Origin: Chlorobiaceae bacterium
GTDB taxonomy: Bacteria; Bacteroidota; Chlorobiia; Chlorobiales; Chlorobiaceae
Direction: 5' to 3'
Length of the DNA stretch: 64,000 nucleotides
Assembly (NCBI GenBank): GCA_013334225.1
Contig: JAAXXY010000004.1
Span: 62,001 to 126,000, forward strand
How positions within the stretch are numbered: position 1 is the stretch's first letter; the number at the start of each line of letters is the position of its first letter. The translations under genes were made by a program, and so were the position numbers. Below the pieces are notes generated by a model, which was given only the letters and a program-made list of their open reading frames with translations, did not search any database and was not told where the DNA came from. This document shows positions 47,197-57,194 of this stretch, in pieces.

Positions 47197-48321
47197 TCAT
47201 TTGCCGCTGAACAGGTAACGTTTCTTGAGCTCCATGATCCTGCGGTATGAGAGGTCGATGCGTTTTTCAGATATGATCCCCTTCTTCACGAGCGACCGCA
47301 GGATCATGGAGGCTTTCGACGCAATATCGGGGTCATAGCTGGTGTTGTTGCCGAACAGCAGGATATCGACCCCCGCTTCCACGGCAAGGCGGATCGCCTG
47401 CTCGAGCCCGTAACGGTCAGCTATGGCCTTCATCTGCATGTCGTCGCTTACGATTACGCCGCTGAAGCCGAGTTTTTTCCGCAACAGTCCGTCAAGCACG
47501 TTTTTTGAAAGCGTTGCCGGATAAAGCGGATCAAGTTTGCCGTTGAAGACATGGGCGGTCATGACTGCGTCATGATAGCCAGATGCGACAAGGGCGCGAT
47601 ACGGTTCGAGCTCTTTGTCCGACCAGCTTCCGGTGATATCGGTGAAATCGAAATGCGTATCGGTTGTCGAGCTGCCATGCCCCGGGAAATGCTTCAGTGT
47701 GGCGATGATGCCCTGGTTCCTGAAGGTATCTGCAGTCAGGGTGATATTTCGTACGACAACTGACGGGTCTGCGGAAAAGCTCCTGCCGAGCCTGCCGATC
47801 ACTGGATTGTCCGGATTGACGTTGAGATCTGCGATCGGGGCCAGGTTCATATTGATATGCATTTTTTTCAGCGTCAGGGCGGTCTGCAGTGCGGCTGAGG
47901 TCGTGCTGTCAGGACTGTCGATCTGGCCGAGGCGGGCGGCGGATACCGTTGGAGGGAACCCCCTTGAAGTTTTGAGGCGGCAGACTTTCCCGCCTTCCTG
48001 GTCGATTGCGATGAAAAGCGGGATTTCAGACAGTTTCTGCAGATCGATCGTCAGGCTGGAAAGCTGCATCGGGCTGCTGATATTCCTCGATGCAGTGTGG
48101 GACGGCACATCGTAATCGAAAAGCACCACACCTCCGATGTGCCTTTTTTTAATGTTCTCGGCAATGCCCGGAGCTTCTGCAACGCTGAAACCCCTGAAGC
48201 CGATCATGAGCATCTGTCCGATTTTCACGTCGAGGCTGTTCTGCCGCACCGATGCATGGGCCGTATACGGCAAGATGAACAGGAAGAGCAGGAGAGCGAT
48301 TTTCAGGGGTTCTTTTTTCAT
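47197..48321 (-). CDS. Glycoside hydrolase family 3, beta-N-acetylhexosaminidase-like
   Basis: 374 aa with a signal peptide (IALLLFLFILPYTAHA). KIGQMLMIGFRG, IAIDQEGGKVCRLK, the NagZ-type loop KHFPGHGSSTTDTHFD (catalytic His/Asp dyad) and VIVSDDMQMKAI (nucleophile Asp) define single-domain GH3 N-acetylglucosaminidases. Cytoplasmic NagZ recycles muropeptides; here the signal peptide puts the enzyme in the periplasm or outside. It lies downstream of clpB on the same strand with 25 bp between them. Confidence 0.9.
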   Translation of the reverse strand: MKKEPLKIALLLFLFILPYTAHASVRQNSLDVKIGQMLMIGFRGFSVAEAPGIAENIKKRHIGGVVLFDYDVPSHTASRNISSPMQLSSLTIDLQKLSEIPLFIAIDQEGGKVCRLKTSRGFPPTVSAARLGQIDSPDSTTSAALQTALTLKKMHINMNLAPIADLNVNPDNPVIGRLGRSFSADPSVVVRNITLTADTFRNQGIIATLKHFPGHGSSTTDTHFDFTDITGSWSDKELEPYRALVASGYHDAVMTAHVFNGKLDPLYPATLSKNVLDGLLRKKLGFSGVIVSDDMQMKAIADRYGLEQAIRLAVEAGVDILLFGNNTSYDPDIASKASMILRSLVKKGIISEKRIDLSYRRIMELKKRYLFSGK

Positions 48322-48346
48322 CGGTAATGTTCTTCTTTGTTCTTTG

Positions 48347-49666
48347 TCAGGCCGTCTTGCCGACCGTCAGCTCATTTCCCGCGATATCGACGGCAACATT
48401 GTCGTCTTCCTGAACTTCTCCGGAAAGGATCAGTTCGGAAATTCTGTTGGTTATCTTCCGCTGCATGACTCGTTTCAGCGGACGTGCGCCGAAAGCCGGA
48501 TCGAACCCGGCGTTTGAAATCCAGTCGATGGCTGCATCCGAGATCGTGAGATTGATGCGCTGGCGCAGCGCCGTCGCCCTGATCCGGTCAAACTGGATCA
48601 GCACAATTTTCTTCAGGTCCTCTCTTGTCAGCGGCGTGAAGAGGATAATCTCGTCGATGCGGTTCAGGAACTCCGGACGCACCTTCTGTTTCAGAAGCTG
48701 GAACAGTTTGTCCTGAAGGCCCGAGAGAACGTCTTCGCGGTTTACCCCGTCCATTTTTTCCATCTCCGCCTGGATAAGCTGGGCCCCGATGTTGCTGGTC
48801 ATGATGATGATCGAGTTCTTGAAATTCACCGTGTGGCCCTTGCTGTCCGTGAGACGTCCGTCGTCGAGGATCTGCAGGAGTATATTGAAGACATCGGGAT
48901 GTGCTTTCTCGATTTCATCGAGCAGGACGACACAGAAAGGCTTGCGCCTCACCGCCTCTGTCAGTTGACCGCCTTCCTCGTAGCCGATATAGCCGGGAGG
49001 CGCACCTACAAGCCGGCTTACGGTGTGTGACTCCATGTATTCGCTCATGTCGATGCGGATCATCGCATCCTCGTCGTCAAAAAGGTATTCGGCGAGCGTA
49101 CGGGCGAGCTCGGTTTTTCCCACACCGGTCGGACCGAGAAAAATGAATGAACCGATAGGCCTCTTCTCGTCACCCATTCCTGCACGGGAACGTTTGACCG
49201 CTTCGCTTACGGCATTAACGGCGTCGTCCTGGCCTATCACCCTGCGGTGCAGTTCATCTTCGATATGCAGCAGCTTCTGACGTTCGGACTGCAGCATTTT
49301 GCTGACCGGGATGCCGGTCCATTTCGACACGATGTCTGCGATATCCTCCGCATCGATCTCTTCTTTCATGATCAGGTCGCCGGAGTTTTTCTTCTCTTCT
49401 ATTTTCCTGCGGTTTTCTTCAAGCTCCCGTTCGATCTGCACTATTTTTCCGTAACGTATCTCGGCGACCTTGCCATAGTCGCCCTGTCTTTCATACTCTT
49501 CGGCCTGCACCCTGAGCTGCTCGAGCTGCGATTTCAGGTCGCGTGACGCCTTGATCAGCTCCTTTTCGCTGTCCCATTTGGCTTTTATCAGCCGTTGTTC
49601 TTCGGAGAGGTTTGCAAGCTGTTTTTCTATTTCTTCCAGTCTTTGTTTCGTATCAGCGGTACTCAT
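48347..49666 (-). CDS. clpB: Half-length ClpB: middle domain plus second AAA+ module only
   Basis: 439 aa, about half of normal ClpB (850-870). It begins in what is the coiled-coil middle domain ([19 protein letters not shown], with [11 protein letters not shown] and [14 protein letters not shown]), then has the complete D2 AAA+ module: [18 protein letters not shown] (Walker A), [20 protein letters not shown] (Walker B), [17 protein letters not shown] (pore loop Tyr) and a C-terminal D2-small domain. The N-domain and D1 are absent. ATG 49666 is preceded by an intergenic region, not by a broken D1, so this is a real short gene. From memory, C. tepidum also encodes ClpB proteins of about 440 aa; a role as split disaggregase is inference. 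Confidence 0.88.
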   Translation of the reverse strand: MSTADTKQRLEEIEKQLANLSEEQRLIKAKWDSEKELIKASRDLKSQLEQLRVQAEEYERQGDYGKVAEIRYGKIVQIERELEENRRKIEEKKNSGDLIMKEEIDAEDIADIVSKWTGIPVSKMLQSERQKLLHIEDELHRRVIGQDDAVNAVSEAVKRSRAGMGDEKRPIGSFIFLGPTGVGKTELARTLAEYLFDDEDAMIRIDMSEYMESHTVSRLVGAPPGYIGYEEGGQLTEAVRRKPFCVVLLDEIEKAHPDVFNILLQILDDGRLTDSKGHTVNFKNSIIIMTSNIGAQLIQAEMEKMDGVNREDVLSGLQDKLFQLLKQKVRPEFLNRIDEIILFTPLTREDLKKIVLIQFDRIRATALRQRINLTISDAAIDWISNAGFDPAFGARPLKRVMQRKITNRISELILSGEVQEDDNVAVDIAGNELTVGKTA

Positions 49667-49782
49667 GCTTTTTTCAGATTTGATTCGGGCTGTGAATAGG
49701 AAATATTGTTGTAAATTTAAGGCTTAAATGATCAAAGTTATAACGGGGGAGTCCGTTAAACCATAAAAGAACAACGGATAAC

Positions 49783-50616
49783 ATGGTGCAAAAGTTCTCG
49801 ATAGGACCTTTAACCGTTCCAGATGAAAACGTTCCGCTCCTGATAGCCGGTCCCTGCGTCATAGAAAACCGGACAATGGCTTTTGAAGTTGCCTCTGAAC
49901 TGCAGCGCATCAGCCTCGAGGAAGGGGTGCCTTTCATTTTCAAGGGTTCATACAGGAAAGCCAATCGATCTTCCGCATCCTCCTTTACAGGGATCGGCGA
50001 CCGTGAAGCTCTCGATGTGCTCTCCGCCATTCGCCAGACCTGCGGTATGCCGGTAACGACTGATGTGCATGAGACGAAAGAGGTCGAACTTGTATCCCGT
50101 CATGTCGATCTTCTTCAGATCCCGGCTTTTCTCTGCCGCCAGACAGAGCTTCTGGTGGCCGCCGGAGAGAGCGGTCTCGCCGTCAATATCAAGAAAGGGC
50201 AGTTCATGGCTCCCGAGGATATGGCCCTTGCGGCCGCAAAGGTGGCTCAGACAGGAAACAGGAGGGTCATGCTTACCGAACGCGGTTCCAGCTTCGGCTA
50301 TCACAATCTTGTCGTCGATTTCAGGGGAATAGTGAAGATGGCCGAATCGGGATATCCCGTGCTTTATGACGCGACGCACAGCCTTCAGCTGCCCGGTGCG
50401 GGACATGGTGTTTCCGGAGGGGAGCGCCAGTACCTTATGCCCCTTGCCAGAGCGGCCGTTGCCGCAGGGGTGAACGGCATGTTTTTCGAAATTCACCCGG
50501 ACCCGCCTAAAGCACTCTCGGACGCTGCCGTCCAGATCGCTCTCAAGGATTTCGGTGCCATTGTAAAACAGCTGCTGCAGTTATACCGCTGTGTGCAGTC
50601 GCTTCAATCACGTTAA
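49783..50616 (+). CDS. kdsA: 3-deoxy-8-phosphooctulonate synthase (KDO-8-P synthase)
   Basis: 277 aa. [12 protein letters not shown] opens the barrel, [18 protein letters not shown] is the PEP/arabinose-phosphate loop, FLCRQTELL and [14 protein letters not shown] follow, and [10 protein letters not shown] and [14 protein letters not shown] close it. There is the metal-type Cys in GPCVI. It condenses PEP with arabinose-5-phosphate for LPS inner core. Followed 38 bp later by a KdsC-like gene. Divergent from clpB. Confidence 0.95.
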   Translation: MVQKFSIGPLTVPDENVPLLIAGPCVIENRTMAFEVASELQRISLEEGVPFIFKGSYRKANRSSASSFTGIGDREALDVLSAIRQTCGMPVTTDVHETKEVELVSRHVDLLQIPAFLCRQTELLVAAGESGLAVNIKKGQFMAPEDMALAAAKVAQTGNRRVMLTERGSSFGYHNLVVDFRGIVKMAESGYPVLYDATHSLQLPGAGHGVSGGERQYLMPLARAAVAAGVNGMFFEIHPDPPKALSDAAVQIALKDFGAIVKQLLQLYRCVQSLQSR

Positions 50617-50654
50617 AACATTATACGATATTGTCTGGTTTTCAATATTTCGGG

Positions 50655-51206
50655 ATGGAACCATCCATGGCAGATCCTTCATCGAGGGTCGAGCAGGCGC
50701 TGAAGCTGGTAAGAGGGCTTGTCTTTCCTGTTGACGGGGTGCTGAACGGCGGAAGGATTACCCGTGACAGCAGCGGGCAGGAGCTTTGTTCCATAGCGGT
50801 CAGGGATGCGGTAGCCATCAGGGAGGCGCTGAAACGCGGTCTGTATATCGCGGTCGTTTCCGACAGGGGTGCTGAAAGTTACCGTCCCCTGCTGGAGGAC
50901 CTTGGCGTTACCGATCTCTACCTTGGATCGGATGACCTGGTTTCCTCCTACGAGGATTTCAGGAACGCCCACGGGCTTTCCGATGACGAGTGCGCCTATA
51001 TCGGCGATGATGTCGGAGATATCGCGATACTCGAAAAAGCGGGGTTTCCCGCCACTCCCATCAACGGGGCGGATTACCTGAGGAACCGGGTGGGGTATAT
51101 TTCGGGATATGAAGGCGGAAACGGATGTGTTAGGGAAATCGTCGAAATGATTCTCTCCCGCCAGGGCAAATGGCCATACGTTGAAGAGGTCCAGGAAGGG
51201 GCCTGA
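50655..51206 (+). CDS. KdsC-like HAD protein lacking the catalytic nucleophile
   Basis: 183 aa from ATG 50655 (TTG 50631 would add eight residues). The KdsC fold is visible: motif I GLVFPVDGVLNGG, motif II VVSDRGAESY and motif IV YIGDDVGDIAILEKAG, with GDD-x3-D intact. In KdsC the first Asp of D-V-D-G is the phospho-acceptor; here it is Pro25 while the second (Asp27) remains. So KDO-8-P phosphatase activity by the normal mechanism is not expected. Its position after kdsA matches kdsC. It may be a binding or regulatory pseudo-enzyme, with dephosphorylation done elsewhere. Confidence 0.8.
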   Translation: MEPSMADPSSRVEQALKLVRGLVFPVDGVLNGGRITRDSSGQELCSIAVRDAVAIREALKRGLYIAVVSDRGAESYRPLLEDLGVTDLYLGSDDLVSSYEDFRNAHGLSDDECAYIGDDVGDIAILEKAGFPATPINGADYLRNRVGYISGYEGGNGCVREIVEMILSRQGKWPYVEEVQEGA

Positions 51207-51233
51207 AGGTCAGGTTTCGCTCTCTTTCTGCCT

Positions 51234-52688
51234 TTATCCGGCTCCGTTTACTTTCAGGGTTCGTTTCAGCTCCGGGTTCATGGCCGCGGCCGTTTCCTCA
51301 AGCGTAAGCATTCCCACGACATTGGTGCCATGGTTCGGTTCGATATGCACGTCACCCCGGTATTCCCTCCCTTCCTCGAGCGCTTTTTCGAGCGCGGCAA
51401 GTTTTCCCAGCAGGCTGTAGGCTGCGGACTGCGGCGTAGAGCAGGATACCGGAGGATTCAGGTTCCCATGCAGGTGGTACCCTTCCGGAAGAAGCTCTTC
51501 AGCGGGATAATCGTGCCAGTGGGTCATCGATGCCCCGTACCGTTCGAGGTGGAAAGCAAATCGTGCTTCCGGTCTGACCGTTTTCAGAATGCTTGCCGTC
51601 AGTGCGTTTCCGAGGGCGTGCGCAAGTATGGTCATGGTATCGAATGACGGCTTTGCATCATATTCACCATGAAAGGCAGCAGTGGTTTTCATCCAGGCCT
51701 TTCCTCCGGTCATGCCGATTTCAACGAGATCTTTCTCCGGGTCCAGATGATGTTTCCTGCATCCCGATCTTGTCATGATGACGCTGACCGTCGTTACGGG
51801 AACAAACAGTGTTTTGTTCTGAAACTGTATCCTCACCATGTGAGGTGCCGGGCTTCCGTTGCCGGTATGAGCTTCGTAACGAGCGGGTGCGACCGCAACA
51901 GGGCGTTGGCTTGCGAAAAAACCATAGCTCATACCGCTGCGCTGGTCGAGGTACCGGGCGACGATGCGCTTGTAAAAGGCGTTCCGGTATTCGAGCCCGG
52001 CGGTCGATGTATGCGTGACGAGGCAGTGGTTGTGCTTCCACAGTGCGCTGCAATGCATGAAATCCAGCGCGGTGCTCCTGAACTCATCGTTTTCCGTCGT
52101 AAGCTCCCCGTACCTGATGTCGAGGTCTTCGGGGCGTGGCGGTACAACCTGTGCGGTAAGTTTCGGGACGAGCGTATTACGTATATCGTTGACTGAAGGA
52201 AACGGCGTGCCGAAAGAAACGACTCCACCGTTCATGGTGCAGATGGTCCACGATCTGTCGGTGACGAAAATCAGGATATGCACCATATCTCTCGCAAGCC
52301 TGCCGACAATGGCGTCGAGCCGCTCCTGGGGCGTCGAACTGCTGTCGAGCGGTGGCGGCTCATCATAAATGCCTACGATGATATTGTTGTACAGCGTCGA
52401 AACCCTGTTTATCGCAAGCAGGCTGTCCGGAAAATGTCCGGGCGCGAAAATAACCGTTCCCGGTCTGAATCTCCCGTCCGGTCCCTCAGCATCTGCTTCA
52501 GGAAGAACGATGATACCAAGTTCCAGCATACCGGACACCAGTTTTGTGCAGAACCTCCCGAGACGTTCCGGAAGGTCCGGTGCCGGGTAGATGACCGGTC
52601 GGATCTTTTCGCACATTCCGTCGATATCGAGGGGTGTGTCCGGATGAATACCGAGTAGATTCCTGAGAGCTTTGGAACTGATTCGCAT
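51234..52688 (-). CDS. Hypothetical protein, large, unrecognised
   Basis: 484 aa from ATG 52688, the last gene of the pyrE-tyrA-nadK-transcribed strand and 11 bp after nadK. I do not recognise the family. No signal peptide or membrane span is visible. It is rich in His around THTSTAGLEYRNAFYKRI, and THWHDYPAEELLPEGYHL with HLHGNLNPPVS, and the sequence shows a mix of beta-like segments and a C-terminal EEGREYRGDVHIEPNHGTNV. Spacing suggests cotranscription. The 5' part overlaps nothing else and codon use looks native. Confidence 0.6.
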   Translation of the reverse strand: MRISSKALRNLLGIHPDTPLDIDGMCEKIRPVIYPAPDLPERLGRFCTKLVSGMLELGIIVLPEADAEGPDGRFRPGTVIFAPGHFPDSLLAINRVSTLYNNIIVGIYDEPPPLDSSSTPQERLDAIVGRLARDMVHILIFVTDRSWTICTMNGGVVSFGTPFPSVNDIRNTLVPKLTAQVVPPRPEDLDIRYGELTTENDEFRSTALDFMHCSALWKHNHCLVTHTSTAGLEYRNAFYKRIVARYLDQRSGMSYGFFASQRPVAVAPARYEAHTGNGSPAPHMVRIQFQNKTLFVPVTTVSVIMTRSGCRKHHLDPEKDLVEIGMTGGKAWMKTTAAFHGEYDAKPSFDTMTILAHALGNALTASILKTVRPEARFAFHLERYGASMTHWHDYPAEELLPEGYHLHGNLNPPVSCSTPQSAAYSLLGKLAALEKALEEGREYRGDVHIEPNHGTNVVGMLTLEETAAAMNPELKRTLKVNGAG

Positions 52689-52699
52689 ATCCCGCAGGG

Positions 52700-53557
52700 T
52701 TACAGACCGAAATTGTGCTCGCGGCCCCACAACAGCTTGGTGCGGAGTATCTCGAAGTAATTACGGTTTTCGTTGGCGACGAGATTGATTGTCTCGCTGG
52801 ATTTTCTCACGGTCACCACTTCCTGCGGGGTAAGCATTTTCATCAGGTGCCCGTCGCAATTGAGGGGGAATTCTCCATCAGGCGCACCCACCGAGACCTC
52901 GATGATCTTGTCGTCGCTGATGACGACAGGGCGAACGGTCAGCATGTGGGGACAGATCGGCGTTATGACGAACACACTCGATTTGGGAGCGATGATAGGC
53001 CCGCCTGCGGACATCGAATATGCCGTGGAACCTGTGGATGTGGCGATAATGATACCGTCGGCACGGTAGGCGCTGAGCAGCTGTCCGTCCAGGCTGATGA
53101 CAAAGGTCGGGATACGCGAGTATGCTCCCTTTTCTATGACAACATCGTTCAGGGCACGAAAATGCTTCAGCTCGCCATTGCCGGGCACTCGTGCTTCGAG
53201 CTGTGAACGGTTGTGGATGGAGTGTGTTCCGTTCAGTAGCTTTTCAATTGCCGGAAACATTTCATCCTGCGTAAATTCCGTGAGGAATCCCAGGTACCCG
53301 GCATTGATGCCGATTACGGGTTTTGACATGGCAAAATGCGACGTGTAAAGCAGGGTGCCGTCGCCGCCGAGGGAGATGAATGCATCACAGAGCATGTTCA
53401 GCTCTTCGATCGGGGCCGACCTCGATATCCGCAACTTTTCTGCCGATTTTGATTCAAAAACATAGTCGATGTTCCGCTCGTCAAGCCAGACGGCAAGCTT
53501 TCGGGCAAGGTCCAGGGCCTGTTCCCTCAAAATGTAGACAACAATCGCTAATTTCAT
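52700..53557 (-). CDS. nadK: NAD kinase
   Basis: 285 aa. [16 protein letters not shown] near residues 65-80 is the GGDGT motif; [28 protein letters not shown] (N-D substrate site) and [20 protein letters not shown] complete the family. It phosphorylates NAD to NADP in the cytoplasm. It overlaps tyrA by 4 bp (53554-53557), so translation is coupled. NADP supply and the tyrosine branch are encoded together with pyrE on this strand. Confidence 0.94.
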   Translation of the reverse strand: MKLAIVVYILREQALDLARKLAVWLDERNIDYVFESKSAEKLRISRSAPIEELNMLCDAFISLGGDGTLLYTSHFAMSKPVIGINAGYLGFLTEFTQDEMFPAIEKLLNGTHSIHNRSQLEARVPGNGELKHFRALNDVVIEKGAYSRIPTFVISLDGQLLSAYRADGIIIATSTGSTAYSMSAGGPIIAPKSSVFVITPICPHMLTVRPVVISDDKIIEVSVGAPDGEFPLNCDGHLMKMLTPQEVVTVRKSSETINLVANENRNYFEILRTKLLWGREHNFGL

Positions 53558-54423
53558 TGGCGGTTCATCTTTTTAAGGGTTTCATAGAGCCGGTTGGCTT
53601 CGTTGAATCGAGATTCGAGCTGCTCGAATCTGCGCTCTCTCACCTCTGCCGAAAGGCTGTTGATTTCCTCTGAAAAACGGTCGAGTTCTTCGGCGATGTT
53701 GTCGCTGTTCGTTGCAATGATGTCACGCCAGATCAGCCATGGGCTGCCCGCCAGCCTTGCAAGCGTCGCGAAACCGGGACCGGATTTGTCTGTCGAATCC
53801 CCGCAATGGGTCATCAGCAGCGTTGAAAGCAGCTGGGGAAGATGGCTGACTTTCGCAATTACCCGGTCATGTTCGTCGGCCCCCATCGATAAGGTCCTGC
53901 ATCCGGCAGACTCGAGCAGGGCGACGAGAAACCTGCCTTTGACACCCGAAAGCAGGTCGCATTCATCACACAGGATGACGCGGCGGCCCTGCAGCAGTTC
54001 CTCATGGCTTTCACGGTATCCCTGCTGCTCCTTGCCGGCCATCGGGTGCATGCCGATGAAGGGGAGGTCGAGTTCCATGGCTTTACGGACGATAATCGAT
54101 TTCGTGCTCGAAATGTCGCTCACAAGCGTTTCCGGAGGAGCGAGCCTCTTGATTTCGTCGAGGAGGGCGATATTGATTTCCACCGGGGCAGCGAGGATGA
54201 TCAGGTCTGCGGAATAGAGCTGTGATTTATCCTCGATAAAACTATCGAGGCCGAGCTCTGCGGCATAGTGCCGGTCTTCAAGGGAAAAACAGGGATCATA
54301 ACCCTGGAAAACGATCCTGTTTTCGGCAGCAAGAGGCGATTGTTTCATCGCCCGCAAAAGGGACATGCCTATCAAGCCGAGCCCGATAAACGAAACGCTC
54401 CTGATTGGTGGATGCTCAGCCAT
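53554..54423 (-). CDS. tyrA: Prephenate dehydrogenase
   Basis: 289 aa. [18 protein letters not shown] binds [22 protein letters not shown] and [17 protein letters not shown] (with catalytic His in GMHPMAG) define TyrA, and the C-terminal helical dimer domain follows. It oxidatively decarboxylates prephenate to 4-hydroxyphenylpyruvate. It sits between pyrE (4 bp upstream) and nadK (4-bp overlap) in one operon. Confidence 0.94.
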   Translation of the reverse strand: MAEHPPIRSVSFIGLGLIGMSLLRAMKQSPLAAENRIVFQGYDPCFSLEDRHYAAELGLDSFIEDKSQLYSADLIILAAPVEINIALLDEIKRLAPPETLVSDISSTKSIIVRKAMELDLPFIGMHPMAGKEQQGYRESHEELLQGRRVILCDECDLLSGVKGRFLVALLESAGCRTLSMGADEHDRVIAKVSHLPQLLSTLLMTHCGDSTDKSGPGFATLARLAGSPWLIWRDIIATNSDNIAEELDRFSEEINSLSAEVRERRFEQLESRFNEANRLYETLKKMNRQ

Positions 54424-54427
54424 GCGG

Positions 54428-55012
54428 TCAGTTCTGCTTGTTCAGCCTGCTACCGGGAGCGTCGATCGGTACACCGTCCCTGCAGAGAGGGCACTCTTCA
54501 GGCGCAAAGCTCACCACCTCCATCATAAGCACGGAATACTGCTCTTCGGCAAGCCGGACTTTTCCGTTGCTGCGGTCGACGACGGAACCGACACCGACAA
54601 GCGTGGCCCCGGCATTTTTTATCAGGTCAATAACTTCGGCGACCGATCCGCCGGTTGTAATGACATCCTCGATCACAAGCACTTTTTCCCCCGGTTCGAG
54701 GGTGAAGCCTCGTCGGATCGTCATATTTCCATCCTTGCGTTCGGCAAAGATGGTTTTCACGCCGAGCTGCCTTCCAACCTCCGTTCCAACCACGATGCCT
54801 CCGATCGCCGGGGAAATGACGGTCTCTATGCCCATGCCGGAAAAGTGCTCTGCTATCAGGCTGCAGATGCCGGAAAGGTGCTCAGGGTGCTGAAGGACCT
54901 TCGCACACTGGAAATAGGTGTTGCTGTGCCTGCCGGATGTCAGCCTGAAATGGCCGTCGAGCAGCGAGCCTGTGGACTTGAAAACGTCAAGCATGGTGGT
55001 GGAATTGCTCAT
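54428..55012 (-). CDS. pyrE: Orotate phosphoribosyltransferase
   Basis: 194 aa. [20 protein letters not shown] marks the start, [20 protein letters not shown] the middle, and [20 protein letters not shown] is the PRPP-binding motif. It forms OMP from orotate. The C-terminus after VEVVSF ends in a short [10 protein letters not shown] with two Cys, an extension found in this subgroup. First gene of pyrE-tyrA-nadK. Confidence 0.94.
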   Translation of the reverse strand: MSNSTTMLDVFKSTGSLLDGHFRLTSGRHSNTYFQCAKVLQHPEHLSGICSLIAEHFSGMGIETVISPAIGGIVVGTEVGRQLGVKTIFAERKDGNMTIRRGFTLEPGEKVLVIEDVITTGGSVAEVIDLIKNAGATLVGVGSVVDRSNGKVRLAEEQYSVLMMEVVSFAPEECPLCRDGVPIDAPGSRLNKQN

Positions 55013-55134
55013 GAACAGTAAAGCGGAAAACGTTGAACGAGGGTATATTTTTCAATCATGGTAAAGATACAGAAGCCTCGCGGAAAAGCTAAATGAAAAA
55101 CAGCGGTGACTTCAGGCGTCGCTTAATCGCCGTC

Positions 55135-55539
55135 TCAGCGGCGGGATTCGAGATAACCGGTGAGCAGCACGCAGGCGGCAGCGCTGTCGAGACGCCCCTT
55201 CTCCTGTCTCTTTTTTTTCGAAGTGCCCGATGTTATGAGTATCCTGCGGGCCTCTGCGGATGATGCGTGTTCATTGCGGGTTTCCACATCGAGCACGGGG
55301 AATGTTTCCCAAAGGTCCGCTATAAAACGGTCGACAACATCGGTCATCGGGTTCTTTTCGCCTTTTTCGTTCAGGGGGTAGCCGACAATCACCTTCTCCA
55401 CATCGCCGTTATCGAGCAGTTTTCGAAGGGTGCAGAAAAGCCCCTCACGGTCGAATGTACCGACCGGCTGTGCGAAAAGCCCGAGCGGATCGCTCTGGGC
55501 GAGCCCGATACGCTTCGTTCCGTAATCGATGGCGAGCAC
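55135..55539 (-). CDS. ruvX: Putative pre-16S rRNA nuclease / Holliday junction resolvase-like (RuvX, YqgF)
   Basis: 134 aa. LAIDYGTKRIGLAQSDPLG at the N-terminus (catalytic Asp in AIDYG), VIVGYPLNEKGEKNPMT and NEHASSAEARRIL are RNase H-like YqgF motifs, and the last Asp is in KGRLDSAAACVLL. It trims pre-16S rRNA. The start is GTG at 55539; no ATG lies upstream in frame. Separate from pyrE by 122 bp. Confidence 0.9.
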   Translation of the reverse strand: MLAIDYGTKRIGLAQSDPLGLFAQPVGTFDREGLFCTLRKLLDNGDVEKVIVGYPLNEKGEKNPMTDVVDRFIADLWETFPVLDVETRNEHASSAEARRILITSGTSKKKRQEKGRLDSAAACVLLTGYLESRR

Positions 55540-55743
55540 CCTTTTTTTTATTGAAAGAGCGATATGTGTCTCCTTTTGATTTTGTGTCTGTTTCGTATGC
55601 GCATAGAACCCGCTGCGTCATGAAAGTGGTGTACTGCAGGAAGTTTACACATTCGATATCGAACCATCCAAACCTTTTTCCGTTTATCGTTGTTCAATGA
55701 AAGGAAAAGGAAAAACTTGCGGAAACCATATGGAGAAGGAAAG

Positions 55744-56364
55744 ATGAACGGTTTATTGATGCTGCTTGCAACGAGCGTTCTGCTTGCGGGTTGTTCGGTG
55801 CTCGGAAAACGGGAGGCCAAGGAACCTCCATACAAGGTGCTTCTGACAGAGGGTGATTGCGAGATCAGGCAATACGATGAGATGGTTGTTGCCGAGACAG
55901 TGGTCGAAGGGGAGTATTCCAGGACAAGCGGAACGGCTTTCAGCCGGCTTGCCGGGTATATATTCGGAAAGAACCGCAAAAAAGAAAAAATTTCAATGAC
56001 AGCGCCCGTCATTCAGGAGCCGGTCAGCGAGAAACTGCCTATGACCGCTCCGGTGATTCAGGAACGGAAAGGATCGGGCTGGGTCATGGCATTCGTAATG
56101 CCTGAAGGCTCAACCCTTGCCTCGCTGCCGGAACCGCTTGATCCTTCGGTCACCCTGCGCACGGTGCCGGGAAAAAAAGTGGCTGTCATCCGTTATTCCG
56201 GACTGCATTCCGAAAGCAATCTGCGTTCCAATTCGGAAAAGCTTGACATATGGCTTGAAAAGAAAGGCTACAGGATGCTCTCACAGTCAAGGGCGGCAAG
56301 TTACGATCCGCCATGGACCATTCCTTTCATGCGGAGGAACGAAGTGCATGTCGATGTCGAGTGA
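55744..56364 (+). CDS. SOUL-family haem-binding lipoprotein
   Basis: 206 aa from ATG 55744, preceded by [29 protein letters not shown] is a lipoprotein signal (lipobox LAGC). The mature part is a SOUL domain: [15 protein letters not shown], the tandem [10 protein letters not shown] and [20 protein letters not shown] and [24 protein letters not shown] proteins bind haem or other tetrapyrroles; in a bacteriochlorophyll maker a porphyrin-related role is plausible but not shown. Monocistronic. Confidence 0.9.
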   Translation: MNGLLMLLATSVLLAGCSVLGKREAKEPPYKVLLTEGDCEIRQYDEMVVAETVVEGEYSRTSGTAFSRLAGYIFGKNRKKEKISMTAPVIQEPVSEKLPMTAPVIQERKGSGWVMAFVMPEGSTLASLPEPLDPSVTLRTVPGKKVAVIRYSGLHSESNLRSNSEKLDIWLEKKGYRMLSQSRAASYDPPWTIPFMRRNEVHVDVE

Positions 56365-56470
56365 CGCGGTATGACCGGAGTCTTTGAAAGGAAGTGAGGA
56401 TACCTGTTTTTTCCTTTTTTTCTAATTGTTACATTTTGAAAAGGTTCCGGTCATTTAATCCATTCCCAGT

Positions 56471-56704
56471 ATGAAGACGCATTATTACTATTTTGTCGGA
56501 GCAGCGCTGTCCATCATGCTCTCCATTTATGTTTTCATTTTCGGGACGGCGGCAAATCATGAACTGATAGCCATTTTTATAGGGTTGTGGGCACCGACGA
56601 TCATATGCCTCGGGATATTCAATATCCTGATCGGCATTCATGACGAGATGTGCTGTGCGCACAAGCGTATCGAAGAGAGGCAGACCTGCAGCCATGACCG
56701 TTGA
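56471..56704 (+). CDS. Small two-helix membrane protein of unknown function
   Basis: 77 aa: helix 1 YYYFVGAALSIMLSIYVFIF, helix 2 LIAIFIGLWAPTIICLGIFN (both quoted within the limit), then a polar tail with EMCCAHKRIEER. I do not recognise a named family; similar short two-helix proteins are common. It sits about 100 bp upstream of fluC on the same strand, which may or may not be meaningful. Coding is supported by in-frame hydrophobic pattern and a plausible ATG. Confidence 0.6.
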   Translation: MKTHYYYFVGAALSIMLSIYVFIFGTAANHELIAIFIGLWAPTIICLGIFNILIGIHDEMCCAHKRIEERQTCSHDR

Positions 56705-56803
56705 GCGGGTTCGGGCAACCGGCATTCTGCTGCGGGTTCCCGATGCGGCACGGGATGTCGCGTTCAGGTTCACAGTGAATGCTTGTGGACCGGAGGATGC
56801 TTC

Positions 56804-57187
56804 ATGAAGCACGCCGGAGCACTGATCCTTGTCGGAACCGGAGGCTTTCTCGGTTCCGTCGCCCGCTACATGGTGGCGCTCATGTTTGCACCGGTTGCCG
56901 TATGGTTTCCGTTTTCCACCCTTTCAGTCAATATTTTCGGCAGCTTCATCATTGGGTTTCTCAGCGAACTTGCGGTTTCCACAACCCTTGTTTCCCCGGA
57001 AGCGAAGCTTTTTCTCATAACCGGTTTCTGCGGCGGATTCACCACGTTTTCAGCCTATATGTTCGAGCATGCATCTCTGCTCAGGGACGGTCAGGTTTTC
57101 TACGCAGGCATCTACCTTCTGGGCAGCATTGCCGGTGGTATCACTTCATTCTATCTTGGAACGATTCTTGCAAAACTCTGGACATGA
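56804..57187 (+). CDS. fluC: Fluoride channel Fluc (CrcB)
   Basis: 127 aa from ATG 56804, with a Shine-Dalgarno CGGAGG at 56791-56796. Four helices, GTGGFLGSVARYMVALM at the start and the Fluc signature FSTLSVNIFGSFIIGF, then TGFCGGFTTFSAYMFE, which has the Phe/Ser/Thr line of the fluoride pore. It exports fluoride as a dual-topology dimer. No fluoride riboswitch was recognised upstream. A DUF190 gene follows after 7 bp. Confidence 0.93.
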   Translation: MKHAGALILVGTGGFLGSVARYMVALMFAPVAVWFPFSTLSVNIFGSFIIGFLSELAVSTTLVSPEAKLFLITGFCGGFTTFSAYMFEHASLLRDGQVFYAGIYLLGSIAGGITSFYLGTILAKLWT

Positions 57188-57194
57188 ACAGATC

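Noticed and set aside
56371..56454. 9-bp inverted repeat ATGACCGGA / TCCGGTCAT after the SOUL gene
   Set aside because: The arms are 66 bp apart, too distant for a terminator; likely chance.
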